Made by a program: the position numbers and the translations under genes. 6,649 nt of DNA. Source: Chloroflexota bacterium (GTDB lineage: Bacteria > Chloroflexota > Limnocylindria > QHBO01). The DNA lies in contig JAHWJN010000075.1 of assembly GCA_019348395.1 (NCBI GenBank), forward strand, positions 1 to 6,649, read 5' to 3'. Under the pieces are notes generated by a model. That model saw nothing but the letters and a program-made list of their open reading frames with translations. It did not search any database and had not been told where the DNA came from. This document shows positions 1 to 6,302 of the stretch, one piece after another (the stretch's first letter is position 1; the number at the start of each line of letters is the position of its first letter).

Positions 1-2340
1 CGTATCGAGGTCCGGACGCTGGCCGGTGTCTCGCTCGATCCGTTGCAGCGCGTCGCTGACGACGCCGAGGGTGCGGAGGCTGAGCAGGTCGATCTTCACC
101 AGGCCGAGCTGCTCGACGTCCTCCTTGTCGTACTGGGTGACGACCCGGTTCGGCATGCTCGCGCGCTCGATCGGGACGAGGTCGATGAGGGGTGTCCTCG
201 TGACGAGCATGCCCCCGACGTGGATGCCGAGGTGGCGCGGGAAGCCATCGATCTCGGCGCACAGCGCGAGCAGCCACTGCCATCGGTTGCGCGGTGCGTG
301 GTCGTTGCGGACGTCACCGGGTGAACCCTGGCGAGCTTGTGCATCGGGATCGCCGACGTCCGCCACGACCCGAATCCGGCGGCGCTCCTCCACCGGTATC
401 CCGCTCTCCGCATCGAGGTGCACGACCGCCGGCCGGCCGCTCGAGGGACCCGGCGAGCCGTTGTCGCGCGGGGTCGGCAGGCCCAGGTCCTCTCCGGCCA
501 GCTCGCCGCTGCGCGCGTAGCGCTTCGTCATCTCCGACTCGTGCCTGACGCTGGTGACCGATGCGTCGAGCACCCGTGCGCGCTTCGGCGGCGTCCACCC
601 GCTCTCGCTGATCGGTCGCGGGGACGGGTCGAGCGTGGGCCGCGGTCGCGAATTCCACGACGAGTCGGAGGTCGGGCGCACCAGTCCCGATCCGCGACCG
701 TCGCGGCCCGGCGGGACGGCGACATCGGCCATGTCGACGCCCAACTCGTCGAACAGCCAGGCGAAGGACCCGTCGAGAGCGAGGTCGCGAGCGACGTCGG
801 CGGCGTCACGCGTGTCGAGCGCCTTTGCCAGCGCGTCGATCCCGTCGGGCGGGAAGCCGAGCGCCTTCGCCACCTCGCGCACCGCGGATCGGGCCCGGTA
901 GGTGACGACCGTGCAGACCATGGCCGCGTGGTCAGCGCCGTAGCGCTGGTAGAGGTACTGGATCACCTCCTCGCGCCGGTTGACGTCGAAGTCGATGTCG
1001 ATGTCGGGCAGCGCCCGAGCCTCGTTGATGAAGCGCTCGAACAGCAGCTTGTGCTCGATCGGGTCGACCTTGGTGATGCCGAGGCAGTAGGCAACGATCG
1101 AGTCACCGGCACTCCCTCGCCCCTGGCCGATGATCCCCGCCTTCCGGGCGAACTCCATGAGGTCCCAGACGATGAGGAAGAACTCGGCGAGGTTCGTGCG
1201 CTCGATGATGTCGAGCTCGTGGGTCAGCTGTTGCAGGGCGCGCCTGGTAACCGGCCGGTAACGGACCAGTAAGCCGTCATGCGCAAGCTGGTAGAGATAT
1301 GAGAACGCGGTCTCCCCCTTCGGCACGGTGAACCCCGGAAACCGATAGCGCTCGAAACCGAGCTCCAGGCGGCAGGCCTCGCCGATGGCGGCGCTGTGCG
1401 CCATGCCCGCCTGCCAGGCACGTCGGCTGCGCTCGTCCGGGAGATCGGCGCCGATGGCCGCCAGCTCCGCGCCGGACTTCAGCCGGTACTCGGCGTTCGG
1501 CAGGAGCAGCTCGCGCGCCTCCTCGAGCGTCGCGCCGTGCCGGATGCAGACGAGGACGTCCTGCAGCCGATGTCCGTCGGGGTCGGCATAGTGCACCTCG
1601 TTGGTGACGGCCGTCGGCAGCCCGGCGTCGTCGGCCAGAGACGCAAGCTCGGCGACGAGCCAGTCGTCGTCCGGTCCCAGGTGGTGGCTCAGCTCGACGG
1701 CGAAGTCGCCATCGGCGAAGTGGCGTGCCCACGTCCGCGCGGCGTGGAGAGCGGCCGCTCGCTCGCCAGTGAGCAGGAGCCGTGGGACGAGCCCGTTGCG
1801 GCACCCGCTCAGGCCGACCAGATGGCCCCGCGCCTCGTCGAGGGCTTCGGCCACCAGGGCACGCTCGAAGACCGGGTACTGCTTCTCCCCCGCCAGATGG
1901 CCGCGGCTCGCCAGGCGCGACAGGGCGGTGTAGCCGTCCACGTCGCGGGCCAGCAGGACGAGGTGGTCACCGGGCGTCGGGCCGGCGTGGAACTCGCCCG
2001 GCCAGCCACGGCTCGCCCTGGTGCCGCGCAGCGGATGGCCGAGCTTCCGGCCGCGGCGCGCCAGGCGAACCTCCTGGTCGGTGCGCGGGATGGCGAGCTC
2101 GAGGCCGATGATCGGTCGCACCGGCCGAAGCCCGGCGTCGCGGGCGGCATCGGTCTCGGTCTCCTGCCCGGCCTTCCAGGCACGGACCGCGGCGTAGAGG
2201 CCGGCGTGGTCGGTGAGCGCAAGGACCGGCAGACCCAGCTGGGCGGCCCGTGCGATCAGCTCCTCGGGGTGCGAGGCACCATCGAGGAAGCTGAAATTGC
2301 TGTGCGCGTGGAGTTCGCAGTACGCGTCCGGCGTGCCCAT
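1..2340 (-). CDS. dnaE2: Error-prone DNA polymerase III alpha subunit, DnaE2/ImuC type (3' end beyond the window)
   Basis: C-family DNA polymerase of the damage-tolerance type, expected to copy past lesions as part of the SOS mutagenesis response. The frame is open for 780 codons from ATG at 2340 to the window edge. Usual DnaE2 length is about 1050-1100 aa, so the fingers end, HhH and OB regions are missing here. The PHP domain starts at once with ELHAHSNFSFLDGASHPEEL (residues 9-28; His11, His13) and LALTDH (40-45). The palm has GQGRGSAGDSIVAYCLGIT (405-423) and PDIDIDF (445-451), giving catalytic Asp448 and Asp450. FPRHLGIHVGGM (700-711) and LVKIDLLSLRTL (747-758) follow, giving the third catalytic Asp751. 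GRGSAGD replaces the commoner GRGSAAN. An extra stretch of about 150 aa lies at about 535-686. Another ATG 12 nt upstream (2352) is in frame, but it abuts the LexA-like box, and the promoter spacing favours 2340. The SFLDGASHPEEL form of the PHP motif argues for DnaE2 over replicative DnaE1. The partner genes imuA and imuB are not in the window. Confidence 0.95.
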   Translation of the reverse strand, partial: MGTPDAYCELHAHSNFSFLDGASHPEELIARAAQLGLPVLALTDHAGLYAAVRAWKAGQETETDAARDAGLRPVRPIIGLELAIPRTDQEVRLARRGRKLGHPLRGTRASRGWPGEFHAGPTPGDHLVLLARDVDGYTALSRLASRGHLAGEKQYPVFERALVAEALDEARGHLVGLSGCRNGLVPRLLLTGERAAALHAARTWARHFADGDFAVELSHHLGPDDDWLVAELASLADDAGLPTAVTNEVHYADPDGHRLQDVLVCIRHGATLEEARELLLPNAEYRLKSGAELAAIGADLPDERSRRAWQAGMAHSAAIGEACRLELGFERYRFPGFTVPKGETAFSYLYQLAHDGLLVRYRPVTRRALQQLTHELDIIERTNLAEFFLIVWDLMEFARKAGIIGQGRGSAGDSIVAYCLGITKVDPIEHKLLFERFINEARALPDIDIDFDVNRREEVIQYLYQRYGADHAAMVCTVVTYRARSAVREVAKALGFPPDGIDALAKALDTRDAADVARDLALDGSFAWLFDELGVDMADVAVPPGRDGRGSGLVRPTSDSSWNSRPRPTLDPSPRPISESGWTPPKRARVLDASVTSVRHESEMTKRYARSGELAGEDLGLPTPRDNGSPGPSSGRPAVVHLDAESGIPVEERRRIRVVADVGDPDAQARQGSPGDVRNDHAPRNRWQWLLALCAEIDGFPRHLGIHVGGMLVTRTPLIDLVPIERASMPNRVVTQYDKEDVEQLGLVKIDLLSLRTLGVVSDALQRIERDTGQRPDLDT
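283..738 (-). other. Insertion of about 150 residues in the DnaE2 palm
   Basis: This covers about residues 535-686 of the polymerase. In typical DnaE2 proteins the segment between the ARSAVREVAKALG helix and the LLALC..IDGFPRHLG motif is about 50 aa, from memory of the family. Here it is about 200 aa. The extra sequence is hydrophilic and rich in Pro, Arg, Ser, Gly and Asp (for example RPRPTLDPSPRP and SPGPSSGRP), with no hydrophobic core visible, so it is probably disordered. It carries no intein splice motifs that I can see. G/C at third codon positions stays high in frame through most of it, which supports real translation. The exception is about nt 288-350, where another frame fits codon bias better. 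Boundaries are approximate. Confidence 0.65.
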
Positions 2341-2350
2341 GGGACCGCCC

Positions 2351-2379
2351 ATGATAGAACGTCTGTTCTATTCTCGGAA
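2351..2379 (-). promoter_or_regulatory. Putative dnaE2 promoter
   Basis: A TATCAT -10-like hexamer lies at 2356-2351. A weak -35-like TTCCGA lies at 2379-2374, with 17 bp between them. Ten bases separate the -10 from ATG 2340, so transcription would begin only a few bases before the start codon, giving an almost leaderless message. That fits the lack of a Shine-Dalgarno sequence. The LexA-like palindrome fills most of the spacer and touches the -10. The -35 match is poor (3 of 6), so the promoter call is tentative. Confidence 0.45.
2355..2370 (-). promoter_or_regulatory. LexA-like SOS box upstream of dnaE2
   Basis: On the minus strand this reads TAGAACAGACGTTCTA, a perfect inverted repeat of 6-bp arms around AGAC. 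Its core GAAC-N4-GTTC matches the LexA (DinR) box of Gram-positive-type bacteria, whose consensus is CGAAC-N4-GTTCG. By eye it is the only GAAC-N4-GTTC in the window, and it sits directly in front of a gene family classically under LexA control. The box overlaps the spacer and edge of the putative -10 element, the usual geometry for repression. The outer bases are A/T pairs where the consensus has C/G. LexA itself is not in the window, so the assignment rests on motif and context. Confidence 0.75.
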
Positions 2380-2392
2380 CCCGTCTCCGGCG

Positions 2393-3679
2393 TCAGGCGC
2401 TGGGCACGACCAATGCCCGCCGGACGAGGAGCAGCGTGGACGGGATCACCAGCAGGCCGATCGACAGGAAGCCGAGCGCCGTGTACGAGGCGCTCGCCAC
2501 GATCAGTCCCGACGACAGGCTGGCGAACGCCGCCGACGACCAGACCAGGCCGTCGGCCAGGCCCTGCACGCCGGTCCGCTCCCCCAGCGCCAGGCCCCGC
2601 GTCAGCATCGCCGAGCCGGCCACGAAGCCGAGGTTCCATCCCCAGCCGAGCAGGAACAGGGCAAGGGTCAGGATCAGGCCGCCCGCCGGCGGCGCCAGCG
2701 CGGCCATGAGCGCGGCGACAGCCAGGGTTGCCATCCCCCCGCCGATGACGGCCGGCGAGCCGAATCGGTCGGTCAGCCGCCCGGAAATCGGCGACAGCGC
2801 GAACATGCCGAACGTGTGCGCCGAGAGGACGAACCCGACGGTCGCCAGGCCGTGACCATGGTCCATCAGGTGGATCGGGGTCATGGTCATGATCAGCACC
2901 ATCACCACCTGCCCGGCCACCAGCGCGACGAGCGCTACGATGATCGTGGGCCTGAGGAGCAGCGTGCCCAGCGAGGCCGGTGGCGCATCGCTGCGCGCCA
3001 GGGCCGATGGATGGGCGAGCTCGTACGGCTCGGGACGCAGCAGGAGGTAGGCGAGCAGCATCGCCAATCCCAGGAAACCGACCGTGACGAGGTAGGCGCC
3101 GACGAGCTCGGGCAGCCCGATCGCGCGCGCCACCGCGCCGGCGGGCGCCACCAGGTTCGGTCCACTGACCGCGCCGAGGGTGGCGCCCCACACGACCATG
3201 CCGATCGCCGAGGCACGCCGCTCGGGCGCCACGAGGTCGGCGGCGACGTAGCGTCCGAGGTTGGCCACGCCATTGGCGAAGCCGGTCAGCGCGCTGGCAA
3301 CGAGGAGCAGAGCGATCGACTCGAGGAGGACGGCCGCCACCGCGGTGAGCGCCCCGATCAGGCCGACCGCCAGCCCGCCGACCAGCCCGGCCCGCCGGCC
3401 GATCCGCAGCATGAGGCCGGAGATCAGCGTGGCGGCGGTCGCGGTCCCGATGGTGGCCGCGGCGGTCGGCACACCGCCGAGGGTTGCGTCGCCGTGGATG
3501 TCGGCGGCAACGAGCGTGCCGACCGTGATGGCCGCGATGTAGCCGGTGCTGCCGAGCGCCGAGATGGCGAACAGCGTCCACCGCATCCGCGTGCGGAGGC
3601 CGGGCAGCCTCTCGGGATCCAGCCGGGCCGCCGCCGCGATGGCGCGGACGACCGCCGGCGGATGGCGCTGGTCATCCAC
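2393..3679 (-). CDS. MFS transporter, 12 TM
   Basis: Major facilitator superfamily membrane transporter, probably a proton-coupled exporter of the drug-efflux-like type. The substrate cannot be read from sequence. From GTG at 3679 the protein is 428 aa with about twelve hydrophobic helices in two six-helix halves, joined by a polar loop (near ELAHPSALARSDAPPAS). The loop between helices 2 and 3 has a degenerate motif A (LRIGRRAGLVGG). The loop between helices 8 and 9 has the fuller form SGRLTDRFGSPAVIGG. MTPIHLMDHGHG after helix 7 is typical of a subgroup of actinobacterial and chloroflexal MFS proteins, from memory. The GTG at 3679 is preferred because it overlaps the carboxypeptidase stop by 8 nt and keeps a short cytoplasmic N-terminus. 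ATG at 3586 (397 aa), just before helix 1, is the alternative. No clear ribosome binding site is seen for either. A further upstream GTG (3802) would overlap the previous gene by more than 120 nt and is unlikely. Confidence 0.9.
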   Translation of the reverse strand: MDDQRHPPAVVRAIAAAARLDPERLPGLRTRMRWTLFAISALGSTGYIAAITVGTLVAADIHGDATLGGVPTAAATIGTATAATLISGLMLRIGRRAGLVGGLAVGLIGALTAVAAVLLESIALLLVASALTGFANGVANLGRYVAADLVAPERRASAIGMVVWGATLGAVSGPNLVAPAGAVARAIGLPELVGAYLVTVGFLGLAMLLAYLLLRPEPYELAHPSALARSDAPPASLGTLLLRPTIIVALVALVAGQVVMVLIMTMTPIHLMDHGHGLATVGFVLSAHTFGMFALSPISGRLTDRFGSPAVIGGGMATLAVAALMAALAPPAGGLILTLALFLLGWGWNLGFVAGSAMLTRGLALGERTGVQGLADGLVWSSAAFASLSSGLIVASASYTALGFLSIGLLVIPSTLLLVRRALVVPSA

Positions 3680-4544
3680 CGGCGAAACGCTCGAGGAAGG
3701 CACGCAGGACCAGGCCACTCTCGCGGTGGTCGGCGGCCACCTGGCGGCCGATCCATCGGTAGTGCCACGGCTCGTAGCCGAAGCACGACTCGGACTCCGC
3801 ACCAGCGGGGTAGCTCATGACGAAGCCGTACTCCCAGGCGTGCTCAGCCATCCACGCCCCTTCGTCCGTCTCGCGCGCCCAGTCACCGAATCGACCGCTC
3901 CATCCCGGTGAGCTCACGTCGATGGCGGTGCCGAGCTGATGCTCCGAGTGCCCCGGGCGGGCGGTACGGACGGTGGCCGCCTCGAGACCGAGGCGCGCCA
4001 CCCAATCCTGGAAGGTCGCGGCCTGCGCCGCGTACGAGCGATACGCGGAGTCGATGGAGATCGAGAGCCCGGCCGCCTCCCAGGCCGCCCGCATCGCGGC
4101 CAGGTCATCGATCAGTGCCTCCCGCACGAGCTTCGTCCCCGACGCGCCGCCGAGCCCCGCCTCGGCGGCGGCCACCAGATCGTCCGGCGCATAGGACGCC
4201 GGCAGCGCGTGTGAGCGATCCAGGACCGTGAGCGCGACGTCGCCTGCCGCCGGCGCCGGGAGATCGCGGTCGGTGCACGGATCGTCCACGAGGGCCAACC
4301 GGTACGCCACGGCCATCGACGGCTGCGAGGGACGGGGTAGCGACGGACGGTGAATGCGCTCGGGGCCGCTGACCGCGGTCGGGGTGGACGGTCGTGCCGC
4401 GGCGATGGGGCGCGCGGCGTCGCCGGCCGACGACGGAGATGTGGGAGAGGACGGCGACTCGGACGGCGTGGCCGCGGACGGTCCCACGCTGCAGGCGGCC
4501 AGGACGAGCGCCGCAACGATCCCGCCGGCCGCGGGCCGGCTCAC
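3672..4544 (-). CDS. D-alanyl-D-alanine carboxypeptidase lipoprotein, VanY/M15B family
   Basis: Zinc peptidase expected to remove the terminal D-Ala from peptidoglycan stem peptides outside the cell. The protein is 290 aa. The N-terminus is a signal peptide ending in a lipobox, LAAC (Cys18), so it should be lipid-anchored. A Ser/Thr/Pro/Ala-rich spacer follows (about 19-75), and the catalytic domain occupies about 100-285. Diagnostic M15B motifs are present: SAYRSY (166-171), with Arg169 for substrate; PGHSEHQLGTAIDV (197-210), with zinc ligands His202 and Asp209; and EPWHYRWIG (258-266), with catalytic Glu258 and zinc ligand His261. All key residues are intact. The start is GTG at 4544, overlapping the stop of the preceding gene as GTGA, which implies translational coupling. 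A GAGG lies 10 nt upstream. The position between an oxidoreductase and a transporter gives no clear pathway clue. Glycopeptide-resistance VanY is a relative, but no vanHAX-type genes are nearby, so general wall remodelling is more likely. Confidence 0.93.
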   Translation of the reverse strand: MSRPAAGGIVAALVLAACSVGPSAATPSESPSSPTSPSSAGDAARPIAAARPSTPTAVSGPERIHRPSLPRPSQPSMAVAYRLALVDDPCTDRDLPAPAAGDVALTVLDRSHALPASYAPDDLVAAAEAGLGGASGTKLVREALIDDLAAMRAAWEAAGLSISIDSAYRSYAAQAATFQDWVARLGLEAATVRTARPGHSEHQLGTAIDVSSPGWSGRFGDWARETDEGAWMAEHAWEYGFVMSYPAGAESESCFGYEPWHYRWIGRQVAADHRESGLVLRAFLERFAGG

Positions 4545-5440
4545 GGCGCGACGGCCTCGAGGACCTCGACGGACTCGGTGGTCCCGTCGGACGCGAGCGG
4601 GATGATCGCCACGTGATCAGCGCCGGCGTCACCGAGGTCGGCGATGCGTCTCCGGGCCGCGGCGATGTCTCCGATCGACACCATCGCGTCGAGCAGGCGA
4701 TCGCTGCCCGGCGGCTCCCAGTCATCCGGCCCAAACCCCTGCAGCTCCCACGAGGTTCGGTAGGTCGGCGTGCGCAGGTACGGGGCGAGGTAGGCGCGGG
4801 CCGCCCCCCGGGCCGGCGGGGCCGTCGCGCCACCAAGGACGACCGGCAACGTCACGGCGAGGAGCGGTCGACGGCCACCGCTCGCGGCGTCGAGCCGGTC
4901 GCGCATCCAGCGAACCCGGTCGGGGGTGACGAGATACGGGAACGCGCCGTCGGCGTCGGTCGCCGCCAGCTCGGTCATCCGCTCGCGGAGCGCCGCCACT
5001 AGGACCGGCGGCTCGCCGACCGCCTCGAGCTGCGGGCCGCGGATGACGGCGCCGCGGTACGCCGCGAGGTACTCGCGCATCCTGCTCAGCGGCCGCTCGA
5101 AGCGGTGCCCCCGCAGCTTGCCGGCGAGGTGCGGGTGGCTCACGCCGAGCCCGAGCGCGAAGCGGCCACCAGTCGCCTCCGCCAGCGTCACCGCGGCCAT
5201 GCGCGTCGCCTGGGCGTCGCGTCCCCAGATGTTCACGATGCTCGTGCCGAGCACGAGCCGATCGGTTGCGCCGGCCAACAGGCCGAGCAGCGCGAACGGC
5301 TCGCGGCCGACGGTCTCCGGCACCCACAGCGCCCCGTAGCCAAGCTCGTCCGCGCGACGGGCGAAGGCACGCGCGGCACCGATGGGCAGTGAGTCGAGGT
5401 GGCTCCAGACGCCGAGAGGTCCGAGCTCGGGAGCTGCCAT
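4541..5440 (-). CDS. LLM-class oxidoreductase, probable F420-dependent (MSMEG_4141-like family)
   Basis: Luciferase-like TIM-barrel enzyme that transfers hydride using reduced F420 or, less likely, FMN. The physiological substrate is unknown. The 299-aa length fits the family. Features matching the probable F420-dependent group TIGR03620, from memory: LGVWSHLDSLP at the N-terminus (9-19), DELGYGALWVPETVGREPFA (31-50), TSIVNIWGRDA (66-76), GRFALGLGVSHPHLAGKLRG (92-111), the RPL..MREYL helix, VLVAALRERMTELAA (146-160), DGAFPYLVTPD (164-174), and a C-terminal DAGADHVAI (271-279). Start is ATG at 5440. It lies 10 bp after the stop of the reductase gene, with GGAG very close (2 nt) and GAGGGG about 13 nt upstream, so neither is ideally spaced. 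It ends overlapping the carboxypeptidase GTG. The tight spacing to the RibD-like gene suggests co-expression. Cofactor choice is inferred from family resemblance only. Confidence 0.9.
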   Translation of the reverse strand: MAAPELGPLGVWSHLDSLPIGAARAFARRADELGYGALWVPETVGREPFALLGLLAGATDRLVLGTSIVNIWGRDAQATRMAAVTLAEATGGRFALGLGVSHPHLAGKLRGHRFERPLSRMREYLAAYRGAVIRGPQLEAVGEPPVLVAALRERMTELAATDADGAFPYLVTPDRVRWMRDRLDAASGGRRPLLAVTLPVVLGGATAPPARGAARAYLAPYLRTPTYRTSWELQGFGPDDWEPPGSDRLLDAMVSIGDIAAARRRIADLGDAGADHVAIIPLASDGTTESVEVLEAVAP

Positions 5441-5450
5441 GGCTCCGATG

Positions 5451-6230
5451 CTACCCCTCGCCGCCGAAGCGGTAGCGCAGGAACAGCTCGCTGTCGTGAC
5501 GCAGGACGCTCACGAGCCGCCCGCCGCGCGGGCGCGAGGCGAACGGGGACCCCCCGGGGATCGGCGCGATCATCGGCAGCGCGTCGGTCCCGAGCAGGTG
5601 GGCACCCACCGTCCAGTACACCTCGTCGATCAGGTCGTCCGCCAGGAAGGCGGCGTTGATGCCGGGGCCGCCCTCGAGCAGGAACGAGGTGATACCGCGC
5701 TCGGCCAGCCGCTCCAGGATCCAGCGTGGCTCCGGGCGCTCGGTCGGCGCGCGCAGCAGATCGGTGCCCGGCGGCGCGTCACCGAACGGGGTATCCCGCC
5801 CGATGACCAGCAGGCGCGGCTCATTCCCGTCGAACCAGGGGGACGCGGGGTCGATCGCCTCGGTGCCCGCAACGACCACGCCGGTGGGGTTCGGCGGCTG
5901 CCCGCGCGCCGCGCGCTGGGCGGCGAGGGTATCGCCGACCCGCAGCCACACGCCGGTCGCCCGCAGCGTTCCGGCGCCGCTGCCGACCGCATCGAAGGCG
6001 GCGCGGTAGATCCGCATGAGGTGCCGATCCGCGCGGCTGCCCAGACCCTCGGCCGTGCCATCGAGCTGCGCGCGGCCGTCGATGCTGGTGACCATGTTGA
6101 TCGCCACGAGCGGCCGTCCACGCACCACGCCCGGCTCGTATCCGGCCATCGCCTCGTCGAGCGGGATGTCCACCGCGGGGTCGGGCCACAGCCGGTCGAC
6201 ACGGTGGGCGGCATCGGTCTCGGCGGTCAT
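5451..6230 (-). CDS. RibD C-terminal-type reductase (stand-alone, DHFR-fold)
   Basis: NADPH-dependent reductase of the RibD_C family, which shares the dihydrofolate reductase fold. Family members reduce 5-amino-6-(5-phosphoribosylamino)uracil in riboflavin synthesis or act on pterin-like substrates. From ATG 6230 the protein is 259 aa with no deaminase domain, the same size and layout as the stand-alone mycobacterial protein Rv2671, which also has an N-terminal extension. Visible motifs are LVAINMVTSIDGRAQLDG (41-58), DAVGSGAGTLRATG (80-93), and LLEGGPGINAAFLADDLIDE (184-203), followed by LLGTDALP. These cover the expected nucleotide and substrate contacts. A GTG at 6272 would add 14 residues (PDRLNEVV...) with no family resemblance. 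ATG 6230 is preferred because it lies 6 nt after a TACGAT -10 element. The gene heads a likely operon with the LLM oxidoreductase 10 bp downstream. Whether it works in riboflavin/F420 precursor synthesis or on another substrate cannot be told from sequence. Confidence 0.88.
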   Translation of the reverse strand: MTAETDAAHRVDRLWPDPAVDIPLDEAMAGYEPGVVRGRPLVAINMVTSIDGRAQLDGTAEGLGSRADRHLMRIYRAAFDAVGSGAGTLRATGVWLRVGDTLAAQRAARGQPPNPTGVVVAGTEAIDPASPWFDGNEPRLLVIGRDTPFGDAPPGTDLLRAPTERPEPRWILERLAERGITSFLLEGGPGINAAFLADDLIDEVYWTVGAHLLGTDALPMIAPIPGGSPFASRPRGGRLVSVLRHDSELFLRYRFGGEG

Positions 6231-6236
6231 CCGGCG

Positions 6237-6242
6237 ATCGTA
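6237..6242 (-). promoter_or_regulatory. Putative -10 element of a leaderless promoter for the RibD-like gene
   Basis: TACGAT on the minus strand matches the TANNNT -10 pattern and is followed by exactly six bases (CGCCGG) and then ATG 6230. With a -10 hexamer ending at -7, transcription would begin at the A of the start codon. This agrees with the absence of a Shine-Dalgarno sequence. No convincing -35 element is seen 16-18 bp upstream, which is common for such promoters in GC-rich bacteria but lowers confidence. Confidence 0.45.
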
Positions 6243-6263
6243 CCCGACCACCTCGTTGAGCCG

Positions 6264-6277
6264 ATCGGGCACCCGAT
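6264..6277. repeat. Small inverted repeat upstream of the RibD-like gene
   Basis: ATCGGG-CA-CCCGAT is a perfect dyad of 6-bp arms around a 2-bp centre. It sits in the 72-bp gap between the PRC-barrel-like gene and the RibD-like gene, with its inner edge 21 bp upstream of the putative -10. This is where an operator or activator site would lie. It overlaps the 8-bp palindrome CCGATCGG (6261-6268). The arms are short and there is no T-run, so a terminator is unlikely. In DNA this GC-rich it may be chance. Confidence 0.3.
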
Positions 6278-6302
6278 GCCGGTGGCCGATGCGGGAGTCA
6301 GG

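Noticed and set aside
283..738. Intein or mobile insertion in dnaE2
   Set aside because: DnaE genes are known intein hosts, but I see no N-terminal Cys/Ser splice block, no His-Asn-Cys/Ser/Thr end and no homing-endonuclease motif. The insert is also not placed at the conserved active-site motifs.
337..1272. Plus-strand open frame of 311 codons, opposite the polymerase palm
   Set aside because: Its Val/Asp/Glu/Arg-rich product mirrors the codon bias of the opposite strand, and the opposite frame carries the catalytic PDIDIDF and GRGSAGDS motifs.
1277..1804. Minus-strand open frame of 175 codons inside dnaE2
   Set aside because: It is out of frame with the polymerase, whose motifs are continuous through this stretch. 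The product is Arg/Ala-rich with no family resemblance.
1396..2709. Plus-strand open frame of 437 codons, opposite dnaE2 and the MFS gene end
   Set aside because: It crosses the boundary of two real genes and the SOS box, has no recognisable motifs, and lies opposite conserved polymerase sequence.
3570..3579. Second LexA-like half site (GAACAGCGTC) inside the MFS gene
   Set aside because: The second arm is GTC rather than GTTC, it has no flanking symmetry, and it lies within conserved coding sequence.
2213..3820. Long plus-strand open frame of 535 codons, opposite the MFS gene
   Set aside because: The translation is an Arg/Gly/His/Gln/Asp-rich string with no domain-like segments. It is antisense to a clear 12-TM protein, and the high GC explains the lack of stops.
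3672..4544. Vancomycin-resistance gene vanY proper
   Set aside because: It has the M15B catalytic motifs, but no vanR/S or vanHAX neighbours. Family membership alone does not show glycopeptide resistance.
6231..6302. Rho-independent terminator after the PRC-barrel-like gene
   Set aside because: The only dyad has 6-bp arms and no following T-run on the minus strand.
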